This document shows, piece by piece, positions 28,112 through 37,991 of a DNA stretch of 64,000 nucleotides. Source of the stretch: Psychrobacillus vulpis (GTDB taxonomy: Bacteria; Bacillota; Bacilli; Bacillales_A; Planococcaceae); the NCBI RefSeq assembly GCF_006861825.1, contig NZ_VDGI01000014.1, forward strand, positions 50,598 to 114,597. The letters are read 5' to 3'. A program made the translations under genes and the position numbers. Numbering within the stretch: position 1 is the first letter of the stretch; each line of letters begins with the position of its first letter. The notes under the pieces are model-generated. The model had not been told where the DNA came from. It was given only the letters and a program-made list of their open reading frames with translations, and ran no database searches.

Positions 28112-29143
28112 TTACTCAACTCCGCTATCTAAAATCGAGAATGTAGCATTTTCACAATTAATTTCTGCAACTGCCCCATAAGGAAGTACAAATTTAGGTT
28201 CTGTATGGCCAAAGTTCAAATTATAAAGAATCGGTAACTCGAGTAAATCAAGTTCCTTCATAATTCTCAGAATGGACTCTTTATATTCCTCATAATATTT
28301 CTCATGTTGTGGTTTTCCAAAGATAATTCCTTTTGCATTTTGCAAAATTCCTTGTGAGCCATAATTTCGTAACCAGTATTCAATAAGAGCTGGTTCAGGC
28401 ATATCTTCCGATGTTTCAAAAAACAAGATACTGTCTTTCCAAGAAGATTGTTCAGGCCAAAGCGATGTTCCTTTAGCAAATTCTAACACTTCTATACATC
28501 CTCCGATTAATCTACCTTGCACGACTCCACTTCCTTGAAGCACCTCGTAACCTTTATTTGGTTTCATTTTTCGTTGTATATTTTTATTCTCAATATTCCA
28601 TAGTAGACGTTCACTAGTCCACTCCGGTGCAGTTTTTACTTCACCAATCACCTCATTCGAGAATAATGTTTTTTTCAAAGCCTCCACTGTGTATTCATGC
28701 ATTTCCACATTTTCAGCAAAATCTGTAAGTATAGCTGGGCCGTAAAACGAGGCAATACCTGCTTTATGGAGAAATAAGTGCGTCACGGTAGCGTCCGAAT
28801 AGCCAATAAATACTTTTGGGTTATCTCGAATCACGTCAAAATCAATAAATGGTAATAGTCGTATACTCTCACTTCCACCAATATTCGAGATTATTCCTTT
28901 AATGGTAGGATCTTTAAATGCATTCATTAAATCTTCTGCACGAGCTTTTGGGTTTTCGTATAAATAATCTGCACCTTTTAAACTATTTGGCATAGGTACA
29001 ACTTCTAATTGAAACACATTTTTTAGTCGTTCTACTCCTTGGTCATATCGCCACTTCAAATCGGGTTCTCCTGCTCCACCCCATGACAAACTAATCGTAG
29101 CTACTTTATCTCCCGCTTGAAGCATTTTTGGTTTTTTTAGCAT
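28112..29143 (-). CDS. S66 family peptidase (MccF / LD-carboxypeptidase-like)
   Basis: 343 residues. Nucleophile Ser in FIGYSDATVTHLFL, Glu in GGCIEVLEFAKGT and His in NFGHTEPKFVLPYG make the Ser-Glu-His triad of S66. The N-terminal LQAGDKVATISLSWGG and the long middle loop favour the MccF-like branch, which hydrolyses microcin C-type peptide-nucleotide conjugates, over the LdcA branch, which trims murein tetrapeptides. ATG at 29143 behind AAAGGAGG; the upstream extension is not used. Confidence 0.85.
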   Translation of the reverse strand: MLKKPKMLQAGDKVATISLSWGGAGEPDLKWRYDQGVERLKNVFQLEVVPMPNSLKGADYLYENPKARAEDLMNAFKDPTIKGIISNIGGSESIRLLPFIDFDVIRDNPKVFIGYSDATVTHLFLHKAGIASFYGPAILTDFAENVEMHEYTVEALKKTLFSNEVIGEVKTAPEWTSERLLWNIENKNIQRKMKPNKGYEVLQGSGVVQGRLIGGCIEVLEFAKGTSLWPEQSSWKDSILFFETSEDMPEPALIEYWLRNYGSQGILQNAKGIIFGKPQHEKYYEEYKESILRIMKELDLLELPILYNLNFGHTEPKFVLPYGAVAEINCENATFSILDSGVE

Positions 29144-29265
29144 AAAAAGACCTCCTTTTAAACAATTATAATTCAAAAATCTCATAAAGGATGTCTAATC
29201 TTTAAAAAATTGGGTATAAAGACAATATACATAATAATTCGTATTAATCATAGGGTGGGATGCAT

Positions 29266-30109
29266 ATGAAATGGAAAGGGCGAACCGGTAGTTCAAATGT
29301 AGAGGACCGACGAGGAAAGGGTGGCGGAAAAGCGATCGCTGGAATTGGTGGTGGTGTCGGATTGATCATTGTCATTATTATAGCTTTGTGGTGGAAATCC
29401 TGATGATCTTATTGGAAATTTCCCTACAGATCAATCCAATTCGGTGCCATACGAAGAATCCTCACAAGAAAAAGAACTTGCACAGTTTGTTTCTGTCGTA
29501 TTGGCTGATACAGAGGCGGTTTGGAGTGAGATTTTCCAAGATAATGGTTTACAATATAAAAACCCAATCCTTGTTCTGTATTCGAATAGTGTTCAGTCGG
29601 CATGTGGTGCAGCTGGTTCATCAGTTGGACCATTTTATTGTCCTGGTGATCAAAAGCTGTATATTGATTTGAGTTTTTATCAAGAGCTACAAGATAAATT
29701 CCATGCACCTGGCGATTTTGCAATGGCTTATGTAATCGCACATGAAGTGGGGCACCATGTACAAACTCTTCTAGGTACTACAGAGAAAACAATGCCTCTT
29801 CGAGAAAAGTTAAGTGAAGAGGAATTTAATAAATACCTTCTCCGCTTTGAGCTACAAGCTGATTACTTTGCAGGAGTGTGGGCAAATCATGCACAGGGAA
29901 TGGATTTACTGGAAGAAGGAGATTTAGAAGAGGCACTCACTGCTGCAAGTGCTGTTGGAGACGACACATTACAAAAACAAGCACAGGGATATGTTGTACC
30001 AGAAAGTTTTACACATGGTACTTCAGAACAACGAAAAAGCTGGTTTTATAAAGGTTATGAAAATGGAACCATTAAAGGTGGAGACACGTTTAATACGACG
30101 TCACCTTAG
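29266..30109 (+). pseudogene. Neutral zinc metallopeptidase gene with a +1 frameshift
   Basis: The ATG at 29266 opens the usual N-terminus of the YpfJ-like neutral zinc metallopeptidase family (MKWKGRTGSSNVEDRRGKGG, then a membrane segment GVGLIIVIIIALWWKS), but this frame stops at 29401-29403. The rest of the protein is in the +1 frame from about 29390 (GGNPDDLIGN) to 30109, with the zinc site HEVGHH and the downstream FELQADYFAGVW. Dropping one T at about 29389 would restore a single ORF of about 280 residues. Either a mutation or a sequence error; no classical slippery site is seen. Confidence 0.8.
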
Positions 30110-30209
30110 AGCAGATTCTTACTAGAGTCTGCTTTTTTCCATTGACCTAGATGGATTCAACTAATTATAATGAAACAAATTGTCCCTTTAAATGGAAGAA
30201 GGAGTAGAC

Positions 30210-31064
30210 ATGATGAATATACCTTTTACGAAAATGCATGGTTGTGGTAATGATTATATATATATTAATTGTTTTGATCATACAATTGAAAACCCTGAAG
30301 ATTTGAGCCGAACTATTTCTAATCGACACTTTGGTATTGGTGGGGATGGGATTGTTTTAATCTGCCATTCTGATGTGGCAGATGCGAAGATGCGTATGTT
30401 CAATATCGATGGTAGTGAAGGTAAAATGTGCGGAAACGCAATTCGTTGTGTTGCAAAGTATCTTTATGACCATAACATTGCTTGTAAAGAGACTCTTGAA
30501 ATCGATACATTAAGTGGAGTAAAGATTATTAAATTACATACAGAAAACGGCAAAATGTTATCAGCTACAGTAGATATTGGAGAACCTATGTTGGATCCTG
30601 CAATTATTCCTACTTTAATAGAGGAACAAAATGCACTTATTAATTTTCCGTTTCAAGTAGATGATGAGATATTTGCTATTACAACAGTTTCCATGGGGAA
30701 TCCGCATTGTGTCTTATTTTGTGACGACATCGATTCAATTAATTTACAACATATTGGACCTAAATTTGAACATCATCCCATGTTTCCAGAGAGTGTGAAT
30801 ACAGAATTTATCCAAATAGAGAGTCGAAACTGTATTCGAATGCGTGTGTGGGAACGTGGAAGCGGAGAAACACTAGCATGTGGAACTGGTGCGTGTGCAG
30901 CAGTTGTAGCTGCCGTTTTGAACGGACATTGCGACAAAGATACGGACGTTATAGTGAAGCTTCTAGGGGGAGAGCTCATTATCCGCTACACTGATGAAAG
31001 TGTGCTGATGACGGGACCAGCTGTTCAAGTATTCGAAGGTGAGATTCAGTGGAACAATAAATGA
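30210..31064 (+). CDS. dapF: Diaminopimelate epimerase
   Basis: 284 residues. The two catalytic Cys are in GKMCGNAIRC (about 76) and ACGTGACAAVVAAV (about 222); FTKMHGCGNDYIYI opens the fold and GIGGDGIVLI follows. It interconverts LL- and meso-diaminopimelate, supplying cell wall and lysine. AAGGAG before two adjacent ATGs decides the start at 30210. It sits about 100 bp behind the damaged metallopeptidase gene; it has its own terminator. Confidence 0.97.
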   Translation: MMNIPFTKMHGCGNDYIYINCFDHTIENPEDLSRTISNRHFGIGGDGIVLICHSDVADAKMRMFNIDGSEGKMCGNAIRCVAKYLYDHNIACKETLEIDTLSGVKIIKLHTENGKMLSATVDIGEPMLDPAIIPTLIEEQNALINFPFQVDDEIFAITTVSMGNPHCVLFCDDIDSINLQHIGPKFEHHPMFPESVNTEFIQIESRNCIRMRVWERGSGETLACGTGACAAVVAAVLNGHCDKDTDVIVKLLGGELIIRYTDESVLMTGPAVQVFEGEIQWNNK

Positions 31065-31091
31065 AAGATTCACAAATATAATGTCACTTTA

Positions 31092-31122
31092 CAAACCTTT
31101 CAAACATTTGAAAGGTTTTTTT
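31092..31122 (+). terminator. Terminator of dapF
   Basis: aaacctttcaaa / tttgaaaggttt followed by seven T. Confidence 0.85.
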
Positions 31123-31181
31123 AGTCTAGAATCTATTTTAGCTGCATACATATGATTTAGTTTATAGTTTAAATTCTATTT

Positions 31182-31198
31182 TGTAATGCTATTGGTAA
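31182..31198 (+). promoter_or_regulatory. Possible WalR box
   Basis: TGTAAT, five bases, TGGTAA, one mismatch from the WalR direct repeat (TGTWAH-N5-TGTWAH). The gene downstream is of the LysM-3D type (YocH group) that WalR controls in B. subtilis. Weak on its own. Confidence 0.3.
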
Positions 31199-31268
31199 AT
31201 TATCGTAATATTCCTGTAATAAAATACTGCTAATATGTGAATAGACTAAATAGCAAGGGGTAGAGTAT

Positions 31269-31838
31269 TTGAGAAAAATTCTTGGGACACTCATCATCAC
31301 AATTGCATTATTGGTTAGCGGAGCAAATGTAAGTATTGCCGCATCTTCTATGTACACTGTACAAAAAGGAGACACACTTTATAAAATTGCTAAAAAGCAT
31401 AATGTGTCTATCTCTAACTTAAAATCATGGAATAATTTAAAATCAGATAATATTAAACCTAAACAAAAGCTAACAATCGCATCTACTGGTAAGGCAAAAA
31501 ATACAAAAACTAAAAATCCATCTCGATCGAATTCTGAAGACAAAGTAGTTAAAGAATTCGTTGTATCTGCAAGCGCATTTACAGCAAATTGCAATGGTTG
31601 CACTGGTATTACAAGCACTGGTATTAACTTAAAGCGAAATCCAGATGTTAAAGTCATAGCGGTCGATCCAAATGTTATTAAACTAGGAACGAAAGTATAT
31701 GTGGAAGGCTACGGTTATGCAATTGCAGGTGATACTGGCGGAGGTATTAAAGGAAACAAAATCGATGTCTTCTTCTCCTCCACAAACGACGCTTATAAAT
31801 GGGGTCGCAAAAACGTAACAATAAAAATTTTAGAATAG
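31269..31838 (+). CDS. Secreted LysM-3D domain cell-wall protein
   Basis: 189 residues from a TTG start behind AAGGGGTAGAG. Signal peptide (RKILGTLIITIALLVSGANVSIAA), one LysM repeat (MYTVQKGDTLYKIAKKHNVS ...), a basic linker rich in Lys/Asn/Ser and a C-terminal 3D domain with the conserved Asp triad: VIAVDPNVIKLGTKVY, IAGDTGGGIKG, KIDVFF. Relatives (YocH, YuiC) are wall-bound murein hydrolases or stationary-phase survival muralytic enzymes. Own terminator at 31851. Confidence 0.88.
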   Translation: MRKILGTLIITIALLVSGANVSIAASSMYTVQKGDTLYKIAKKHNVSISNLKSWNNLKSDNIKPKQKLTIASTGKAKNTKTKNPSRSNSEDKVVKEFVVSASAFTANCNGCTGITSTGINLKRNPDVKVIAVDPNVIKLGTKVYVEGYGYAIAGDTGGGIKGNKIDVFFSSTNDAYKWGRKNVTIKILE

Positions 31839-31850
31839 AGATTAGATCAG

Positions 31851-31882
31851 GATTCAAAAGGACATCTTTTGAATCTTTTTTT
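31851..31882 (+). terminator. Terminator of the LysM-3D gene
   Basis: gattcaaaag / cttttgaatc then seven T. Confidence 0.85.
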
Positions 31883-31986
31883 ATGGAATTTAAATTTACA
31901 CTATTTCTCTTTTTCGGAAAGGAAATCCACCAATGTATATGGAATTATATAATTGGACATAAAAATATAAAGGAGCGAAAGACCGT

Positions 31987-32883
31987 ATGCCTAATTCTAC
32001 TTTATTAAGTCAAATTGATGCACTGGAGAGAGAGATTCAAGAAAAAAAAGAGCAGCTGACTGAATTACGAAAATCTGTTCCGGATAAGTTAGTTAAAAAT
32101 TATTCTTTCGAGACGTCCGATACCCGTAAAATATCATTGATTGAATTATTTGGGGACAAAGATGAACTTATCGTCATTCACAATATGGGAAAAAGCTGTT
32201 CGTATTGCACGATGTGGGCAGACGGTTTTAACGGTGTATATCATCATTTAGTTAGTAAAGTTGGGTTTGTGCTAGCATCACCAGATCCCCCTTCTACACA
32301 AGAAAACATTGCAGCAGAGCGTAATTGGAAATTTCCAATGTTCTCTACAACAGGCAGCTCGTTTACAGAAGACATGGGATTCCAAAATGGCAAATCTCTC
32401 AAGCCTGGCGTATCAACATTCTATAAAGACGAGAATGATAATATTTATCTTTATGCTCAAGCTCCTTTTGGACCTGGCGATGATTTCTGTAACACGTGGC
32501 CTTTGTTTGACCTACTACCGTCAGGTTCAGCTGATGTTGTAGCAAAGAAAAAGCTTAATAATAACTCCCCTTTTCAGTTAACAAATAATGTTGCAATTGG
32601 TGTAAAAGATTTTGAGAAAGCAATAAAATTTTACATTAATGTACTTGGTATGCAGATGGAAAAAACAGTTGGAAATGAAATGAAGCTTTCCATTAGTGGC
32701 ACTAACTTTTATGTGGAAAAAAGCGATCATAATAATACTTTTTTCGAGTTTGCAGTGGAGGATTTCGAATCTGCTAAAGAGCTTCTTCTACAGAACAACT
32801 GTATCATTACACAAGAGTACTCGGACAAAAGTTTGATGTTAGAAGATCCATACGGCTTAAAATTTCATTTATTCCAAGTGTAA
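31987..32883 (+). CDS. DUF899 thioredoxin-like domain fused to a glyoxalase/VOC domain
   Basis: 298 residues. An N-terminal coiled helix (ALEREIQEKKEQLTELRK) leads to a DUF899-type thioredoxin fold (about 25-180) with a CSYC pair in MGKSCSYCTMWADG and the PFGPGDDFCNTW signature. Residues 195-298 are a VOC domain (NNVAIGVKDFEKAIKFYINV ... LMLEDPYGLKFHLFQ). DUF899 proteins are usually single-domain. The fusion suggests a redox step joined to small-molecule binding, but the reaction is unknown. AAAGGAGCG precedes the ATG. Confidence 0.8.
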   Translation: MPNSTLLSQIDALEREIQEKKEQLTELRKSVPDKLVKNYSFETSDTRKISLIELFGDKDELIVIHNMGKSCSYCTMWADGFNGVYHHLVSKVGFVLASPDPPSTQENIAAERNWKFPMFSTTGSSFTEDMGFQNGKSLKPGVSTFYKDENDNIYLYAQAPFGPGDDFCNTWPLFDLLPSGSADVVAKKKLNNNSPFQLTNNVAIGVKDFEKAIKFYINVLGMQMEKTVGNEMKLSISGTNFYVEKSDHNNTFFEFAVEDFESAKELLLQNNCIITQEYSDKSLMLEDPYGLKFHLFQV

Positions 32884-32890
32884 TCACAAG

Positions 32891-32919
32891 AAACCGGCTT
32901 TGGTACCCCTAGCCGGTTT
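32891..32919 (+). terminator. Terminator of the DUF899-VOC gene
   Basis: aaaccggct / agccggttt with an 11-base loop, nine bases from the stop. The T-run is poor. Confidence 0.6.
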
Positions 32920-33068
32920 CTACAATTTAACAACACTATTTTTTTGATATCTTCAAATTAATTATGGCAAATTAGTGACATTTAGTTTTCATTGCACATT
33001 TCGACATTGTTTTCAATTCCTATCTTTTATGATATACGAGTATCATTTATTTACCGGAGGAATGAAAA

Positions 33069-33245
33069 ATGGCCAAAAAATATTATATAAAACAATTGTT
33101 ATTACTAATAGCTATAAAAAAGCAAGAAATGTATAAAAAAGCTAAACAATTGGGTTATACCCACCCTTGTGTTGTAGCATGCAGTCAAGAGCTCGACCAG
33201 CTATTAAATAAATATCAAAATATCAATTCCGTTGCTTTAAACTAA
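33069..33245 (+). CDS. Spo0E-like aspartyl-phosphate phosphatase
   Basis: 58 residues, too short for automatic ORF listing. Two helices, LLLLIAIKKQEMYKKAKQLG and ACSQELDQLLNKYQ, carry the Spo0E signature SQELD. Such proteins dephosphorylate Spo0A~P and delay sporulation. CCGGAGG stands eight bases before the ATG. It is a single gene in a 370-bp gap. A Cys pair (CVVAC) precedes the signature. The B. subtilis homologues are Spo0E, YisI and YnzD; which one this is cannot be told. Confidence 0.85.
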   Translation: MAKKYYIKQLLLLIAIKKQEMYKKAKQLGYTHPCVVACSQELDQLLNKYQNINSVALN

Positions 33246-33294
33246 TGAGCAAGAAACGATACTCCTAATAATAAAATAAACTATCAGGTATTTT

Positions 33295-34998
33295 TTACAC
33301 TTTAAATCTAGATATTAGTGTTTGCAGTTCTTCCGCCATTTTCGCTAATGCATCGGAAGAAGCTGCAATTTCTTCCATAGAAGCTAGCTGTTCTTCTGTA
33401 GCCGAAGATACTTCTTCCGTACCCGCTACAGTAGCTCCTGCCACCTCATTAACGATACCTACTGAGCTTAGTACTTGCTCGGAGCTAGCTGCAATTTGTT
33501 GAACAGCAGCAGATACTTCGTGAATGTCTTTCGTCAGTTCATGAACGGAATATTGAATTTGCTCAAATGAAGTTCCAGCTACATTTATTGTCGAAATACC
33601 TTGTTGAACTTCCTCGGTTGCTTTGTCCATCGATTTTACAGCAAATTGTGTTTCTTCTTGTATTGCTGTAATAAGTATTGCTATTTGATTGGCTGAATTC
33701 GATGATAGCTCAGCCAGTTTTCTTACCTCGTCTGCTACTACAGCAAATCCTCGCCCTTCTTCTCCTGCTCTTGCTGCTTCAATTGCTGCATTTAAAGCAA
33801 GTAAATTGGTTTGAGCCGAAATGTCTGTAATTACTTCAATAATCGATCCAATTTCATTAGAACGATTGCCAAGGTTTACAACCACCTCACTTAACCCTTT
33901 AACAGTTGTACTAATTGAATTGATTTGGCCAATCGCATTTTCCACTATTTCATTTCCTTCACGAGCTTTTTCTGATGTTTCATCCGCTATTTCTACTACA
34001 TGTTGAACTGTTGTTGCAATTTGAATGACTCCAGAAGACATCTCTTTCATGGATGCTGATGTTTCATTAACGCTTTTCATTTGGTTATCCGAACCAACGA
34101 CTAGCTCTTGGGCTATGCCTGCAATATGTTCCGTTGCTTTATTTGTCATTTCAGCCCCTGCGGTTAGCTCCTCAGAGGATGCTGCAACTTGTTGCGATGT
34201 TTGAGATACTTGTTTTATTAAGTTTTGTAATCCAGCGAGCATTGAGTTAAACGAAATAGACAATACTCCAATTTCGTCTTTCGATTTATAATCTCCCCGA
34301 ATCGTAAAGTCACCATTTTCTGCTTTTTGCATAAGCTTTTGCATACCTGTAATTGGCTTTGTAATTAATCGAGAGATGTAAATACTCAAAGTGATAGATA
34401 TAGTAATTGCTAATATTGTCAATAAGATCATCATCTTTGTCGCCTGTTGATGCGATTTCTTATCAGTAGCATTTAATTGTTTTGCCATACTAATATTATG
34501 ATCACTTAACTCAGCCGAATTTGCTGTAATTATTCCTCTAACTTTCTTCACTTTTGTTGAATAGTAATCATATGCTTCTTTTTGCTGGCCTTTATCAATA
34601 AGAAAAAAAACATGTATAAGCTCTTTTCTATATGTTTCGAATGCTTTAATAAATGGTTCGTACCTTTCTTTTTCAAAACTATCCAGATTCGACTGCTCAT
34701 AGACAGTAAATAATTCATCGTTTTGCTTTAGTACTTCATTTATCTTTTTCTTTAACTCTACTTTGTTTGCAGTATCGTTTGTGATCATCAGCTCAAGTAC
34801 ATAGGAGTCTAACGTTCGATTATTTGTGCTTATCATATCAAGATCTTTAATAGGAAGTAAGTTCTGTTGATACATATCCTCGCTGTTTTTCGCCATGGAA
34901 TTCATGTAAGTAAACCCTGTAACACTGACTCCCATTAAAAAAATTATATTTACAATAATCAGTAATAATAATTTTCTCCCCACTTTTATATTTTTCAT
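33295..34998 (-). CDS. Methyl-accepting chemotaxis protein, four-helix-bundle sensor
   Basis: 567 residues. TM1 at 10-30 and TM2 about 188-208 ([20 protein letters not shown]) bracket a helical, charged outer domain of the 4HB_MCP type ([14 protein letters not shown]). HAMP ([21 protein letters not shown]) follows, then a long signalling domain with [23 protein letters not shown]. Ligand unknown. GGAGGG precedes the ATG. Next to the Spo0E-like gene but convergent with it. Confidence 0.9.
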   Translation of the reverse strand: MKNIKVGRKLLLLIIVNIIFLMGVSVTGFTYMNSMAKNSEDMYQQNLLPIKDLDMISTNNRTLDSYVLELMITNDTANKVELKKKINEVLKQNDELFTVYEQSNLDSFEKERYEPFIKAFETYRKELIHVFFLIDKGQQKEAYDYYSTKVKKVRGIITANSAELSDHNISMAKQLNATDKKSHQQATKMMILLTILAITISITLSIYISRLITKPITGMQKLMQKAENGDFTIRGDYKSKDEIGVLSISFNSMLAGLQNLIKQVSQTSQQVAASSEELTAGAEMTNKATEHIAGIAQELVVGSDNQMKSVNETSASMKEMSSGVIQIATTVQHVVEIADETSEKAREGNEIVENAIGQINSISTTVKGLSEVVVNLGNRSNEIGSIIEVITDISAQTNLLALNAAIEAARAGEEGRGFAVVADEVRKLAELSSNSANQIAILITAIQEETQFAVKSMDKATEEVQQGISTINVAGTSFEQIQYSVHELTKDIHEVSAAVQQIAASSEQVLSSVGIVNEVAGATVAGTEEVSSATEEQLASMEEIAASSDALAKMAEELQTLISRFKV

Positions 34999-35198
34999 TC
35001 TACACCCTCCATTGTTTTTTGATTAGCAAAAATAATCAAAAAATAATCCAAAAATATTAGTAAAACCCTTTTTAGTGAGTAAATTTTACTAGCAACCATT
35101 AAAAATGATATATGATTCATTTGAACTAATCAACAATAAATATTTTATTTACTAAATATTTTTAATGATTTTTTATAGATTTATTACAAATAGAAACA

Positions 35199-35228
35199 AA
35201 AAAAACCAGGCTAATTAGCACTGGCTTA
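35199..35228 (-). terminator. Terminator of the NUDIX gene
   Basis: Minus strand gccagtgctaattagcctgg, then eight T; 20 bp after the stop. Confidence 0.7.
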
Positions 35229-35246
35229 CTGCGTATCTATTAAGTA

Positions 35247-35864
35247 TTAGCAATTTTCTATTCCGCGAATTACCGCTTCATAATAGGAGGTTTCATGATG
35301 TACAAAATTATTTTTTGTTACCAATTTGTTAATGTAAACTTTCTTTCCTTCTGAATCTATTTCAAAGCCTTCTACTTGGATTTTGTCTATTTTACCTAAC
35401 CAAAGTTCCGCAAATTGTTTAAACTTTGTCCGTACTACACCTGATACTTCTTCTGTTTGTAGTTTGTAATCATCTAAAGAATTTGGACGTCTATACACAT
35501 ACACATGCGCGAGTTCTTTATCAATTATTGTATCTGTCTCAACAGAATAAGGGATTATTCCGAGTGAAATTAGCTCACCAAAAGCGACTTCTATACCTAG
35601 TTCTTCTTGAACTTCTCTTATTCCGTCGTAAACTTCTTCATTCGCTAATAAATGGCCAGCAGCTGTTATATCTAGTAGATTTGGATAATCTCTTTTGTTT
35701 GCACTTCGAATTTGTAAATAGATATAGTCTATCTCCTCTTCCCTACTAATAATCCAACAATGAAAAGTTTCATGCCAATGTCCTAGTCTATGTACTTCCT
35801 CACGTGTCGCGACACCTTTCTCATTACAATGTTCATCGAAAATTTTCAACAGTTCATTTTCCAT
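35247..35864 (-). CDS. NUDIX hydrolase with IPP-isomerase-like lead
   Basis: 205 residues. LLKIFDEHCNEKGVATREEVHRLGHWHETFHCWII is the usual N-terminal of this group (divided here: LLKIFDEHCNEKG, RLGHWHETFHCWII). The NUDIX box is GHLLANEEVYDGIREVQEEL followed by GI, with all acidic metal ligands. Target nucleotide or pyrophosphate unknown. AAGGAGAAC before ATG. It stands alone beside a 1.1-kb repeat tract. Confidence 0.82.
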   Translation of the reverse strand: MENELLKIFDEHCNEKGVATREEVHRLGHWHETFHCWIISREEEIDYIYLQIRSANKRDYPNLLDITAAGHLLANEEVYDGIREVQEELGIEVAFGELISLGIIPYSVETDTIIDKELAHVYVYRRPNSLDDYKLQTEEVSGVVRTKFKQFAELWLGKIDKIQVEGFEIDSEGKKVYINKLVTKNNFVHHETSYYEAVIRGIENC

Positions 35865-35928
35865 TACAAGTTCTCCTTCCCAAAGATTTATAGTGAAAAA
35901 ATAGAGGCAACTTTAGATAGCCTCACCA

Positions 35929-35940
35929 GACTGTAGACAA
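35929..35940. repeat. Family E end sequence behind a terminator
   Basis: GACTGTAGACAA follows the hairpin gaggca...gcctc (35903-35924), as at 48502 and 58942. A GC-rich repeat fragment (cattcgctttccgctgg) follows at 35972. Confidence 0.5.
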
Positions 35941-36039
35941 AACTTAATATTTTATATTGTTTTTTGCGAAGCTTACCATTCGCTTTCCGCTGGCGATACC
36001 GAGCTGTTGTCCCAAACGATGTTGGTCATGAAGGTGTTA

Positions 36040-36269
36040 CCTCAAGACAGGCGCGCTTAGCCTTCCTTCTCCTAACATGCTGAGGCACTGTAAAAAAGCC
36101 CTTATAATTAGCTTTGCCAGACGGAGTTGTACAATAACTGGATAGATAGAAAATCGTTGAAAAGACTCCCTTTCCGCGGGCGTTGCCTTAGCCTCCTCGC
36201 TGCGAGGACACTGAAAAAGTCCCCATAATTCGACTTTGCCAGATGGGTTGTCCAACAGTCCAATAAATA
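36040..36269. repeat. Family B fragment with C/D-type flanks
   Basis: gcactgtaaaaaagccc ... ctttgccagacgg leads into a truncated family B element (36148-36196, agaaaatcgttgaaaagac ... gcctcctcgctgcgag). That is cut at gacactgaaaaagtcccc, and the same flank (aattcgactttgccagatgg) is then repeated up to 36269. The flank also follows the B copy at 12233, in the opposite orientation. No gene. Confidence 0.65.
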
Positions 36270-36634
36270 AGAAAATCATTGAAACGGCTCCCTTTCCGGA
36301 GGCCACTGAAAAAGTGTCATTCATATAAATTATCTATCAAATAGTCCTAAGAGAATTTAGCGCTTTGGCATTCGCTTTCCGCGGGCGAGCGACGAGCCTC
36401 CTCCTACGCTTCGCTTCGTGCGGGGTCTCGTCTGTCTCGCTTTCCCGCAGGAGTCTCATGCGTCGCGCTAAATTCTTTGAATGATATACAGCAAATAGTT
36501 CCTATAAAAATAATAATTTTGAGTTTTTCAGTGGCCTCCCTTTCCGCGGGCGTTGCCTCAGCCTCCTCGCTGCGCTGCGGGGTCTTCGGCTAACGCTATT
36601 CACGCAGGAGTGTCGCCTTTTTCAACGATTTTCT
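36270..36634. repeat. Family B element (117 bp) split by a family C element
   Basis: Starts AGAAAATCATTGAAAC and ends TTTTTCAACGATTTTCT. Subtracting the 248 bp between the copies of an 11-bp direct repeat leaves exactly 117 bp. The GC-rich interior is in the opposite orientation to the copies at 11.5-12.2 kb. Confidence 0.8.
36299..36535 (-). mobile_element. Family C MITE-like element, intact copy in family B
   Basis: 237 bp with inverted ends GAGGCCACTGAAAAA, flanked by the direct repeat CTCCCTTTCCG (36288-36298 and 36536-36546). The GC-rich core (tagcgctttggcattcgc ... gtcgcgctaaattc) is the reverse complement of the C elements at 4154 and 59235. No coding capacity. Confidence 0.78.
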
Positions 36635-36773
36635 ATGAAACTGTGATCGTTTACCTATTGTAAAATTTGAAGGTAGAATGAAAGAAATCATACAGACTGC
36701 TCCATAGTTAGTATTTCATTGATTTGATTTTTCGTCATCCTATACATTACCTCGGTTATTTTTCAGAGAACTA

Positions 36774-36893
36774 GTTGATTGGAGCGGAAAGCGACGACTC
36801 CTGCGGGAATAGCCTAAGTCTTGAGACTCTGAAAGGAGCATAGCGACCAAAGAGGCTCAAGCCACGCCCGCGGAAAGCGTTCGCCCGCAGCGA
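36774..36893. repeat. GC-rich interspersed repeat
   Basis: ttggagcggaaagcgacgac, tcctgcgggaatagcc ... gccacgcccgcggaaagcg is a palindromic element related in wording to the family B and C cores but with different ends. 36635-36773 shows no feature. A plus-direction hairpin aggctataataaatagcct with T-run lies at 36932-36957. Confidence 0.6.
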
Positions 36894-36965
36894 AAATCAC
36901 TGCTTTCACTTTTTATTTTATGTGAAACTGAAGGCTATAATAAATAGCCTCTTTTTTATTTGTTT

Positions 36966-37991
36966 TTATTTCACGTCATTCGCGACTTTCGAAATGAGCT
37001 CAAATGATTTGATACGTTCTTGATGATCGAAAACTGGCGAGTTAATCATGATCTCATTTACTTGTGTAGAGGCAACAAAATCTTCTAACTTGGATTTTAC
37101 AATTTCAGGAGAACCAACAATTCTAGCTCTTAGTTGTTTATTCACCATCATTTTCTCCTGTTCTGTCCAAAGATTATCCATACTTACTGGCGGTTGGATT
37201 TTTGCTTTATTACCTCGAATTAAACCTAAAAATTGCTGTAAAAGAGATGAAGAGAGAAATTCCGCATGCTCGTCCGTTTCAGCAGCCACAACATTAAGTC
37301 CAGCCATTACATAATGTTCTTCCAAGTATTTGGATGGTTTAAAGTAACTCCGATACAAATGCAATGCTTCTTCTAAATAATCCGGAGAGAAATGGCTCGC
37401 AAAGGAATACGGAAGCCCTAGGATACCTGCTAATTTCGCACTGTAATTACTAGAACCAAGAAGCCACATAGGTACTTCTAGTCCTTGTCCAGGTACTGCA
37501 ACTACTGGTCTTGTATTGTTCTCTTCCACTTGTTCAAAATACGATTGTAGTTCACTCACCAACTCGGGGAAATTGTCCGCTCCACTAAAATCTCTTCGTA
37601 AAGCACGAGCGGTAATCATATCTGTTCCAGGTGCTCTACCTAATCCAAGATCAATTCGACCAGGGTATAAAGACTCTAATGTTCCAAACTGTTCTGCAAT
37701 AACTAAAGGCGAATGATTTGGAAGCATCACCCCGCCTGCTCCAATTCGCAATGTACTTGTACCACTCGCCAAATAACCAATTAAAACAGATGTCGCAGAA
37801 CTTGCAACGCCTGGCATATTATGATGCTCGGCAACCCAATATCGGTTGTATCCGAGCCGTTCTGCATTCTGTGCAAGCTCCATACTATTTAAAAAAGCAT
37901 CTCTTGCAGTGGAACCTTCTGCAATAGAAGATAAATCTAATACAGACAATGGTATATTACTTAAAGTTCTTTGTTGTGTCGAAGCTTTCAT
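36966..37991 (-). CDS. LLM-class flavin-dependent oxidoreductase
   Basis: 341 residues. [55 protein letters not shown] and [11 protein letters not shown] are the signatures of the luciferase-like monooxygenase family 1 group (MsnO8/YwcH-like). It uses FMN supplied by a separate reductase. Substrate unknown. The ATG is preceded by gggggagag. The gene is divergent from the antibiotic-biosynthesis-monooxygenase-like gene at 38173, separated by 180 bp. Confidence 0.87.
   Translation of the reverse strand: MKASTQQRTLSNIPLSVLDLSSIAEGSTARDAFLNSMELAQNAERLGYNRYWVAEHHNMPGVASSATSVLIGYLASGTSTLRIGAGGVMLPNHSPLVIAEQFGTLESLYPGRIDLGLGRAPGTDMITARALRRDFSGADNFPELVSELQSYFEQVEENNTRPVVAVPGQGLEVPMWLLGSSNYSAKLAGILGLPYSFASHFSPDYLEEALHLYRSYFKPSKYLEEHYVMAGLNVVAAETDEHAEFLSSSLLQQFLGLIRGNKAKIQPPVSMDNLWTEQEKMMVNKQLRARIVGSPEIVKSKLEDFVASTQVNEIMINSPVFDHQERIKSFELISKVANDVK

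Noticed and set aside
29388..29403. Programmed +1 frameshift in the metallopeptidase gene
   Set aside because: No stop codon at the shift site, no internal Shine-Dalgarno and no slippery tetramer like that of prfB; mutation or sequence error is simpler.
36037..36324. 95-codon minus-strand ORF in the repeat tract
   Set aside because: Encoded by family B and C sequence in a reading direction that other copies interrupt; no start signal.
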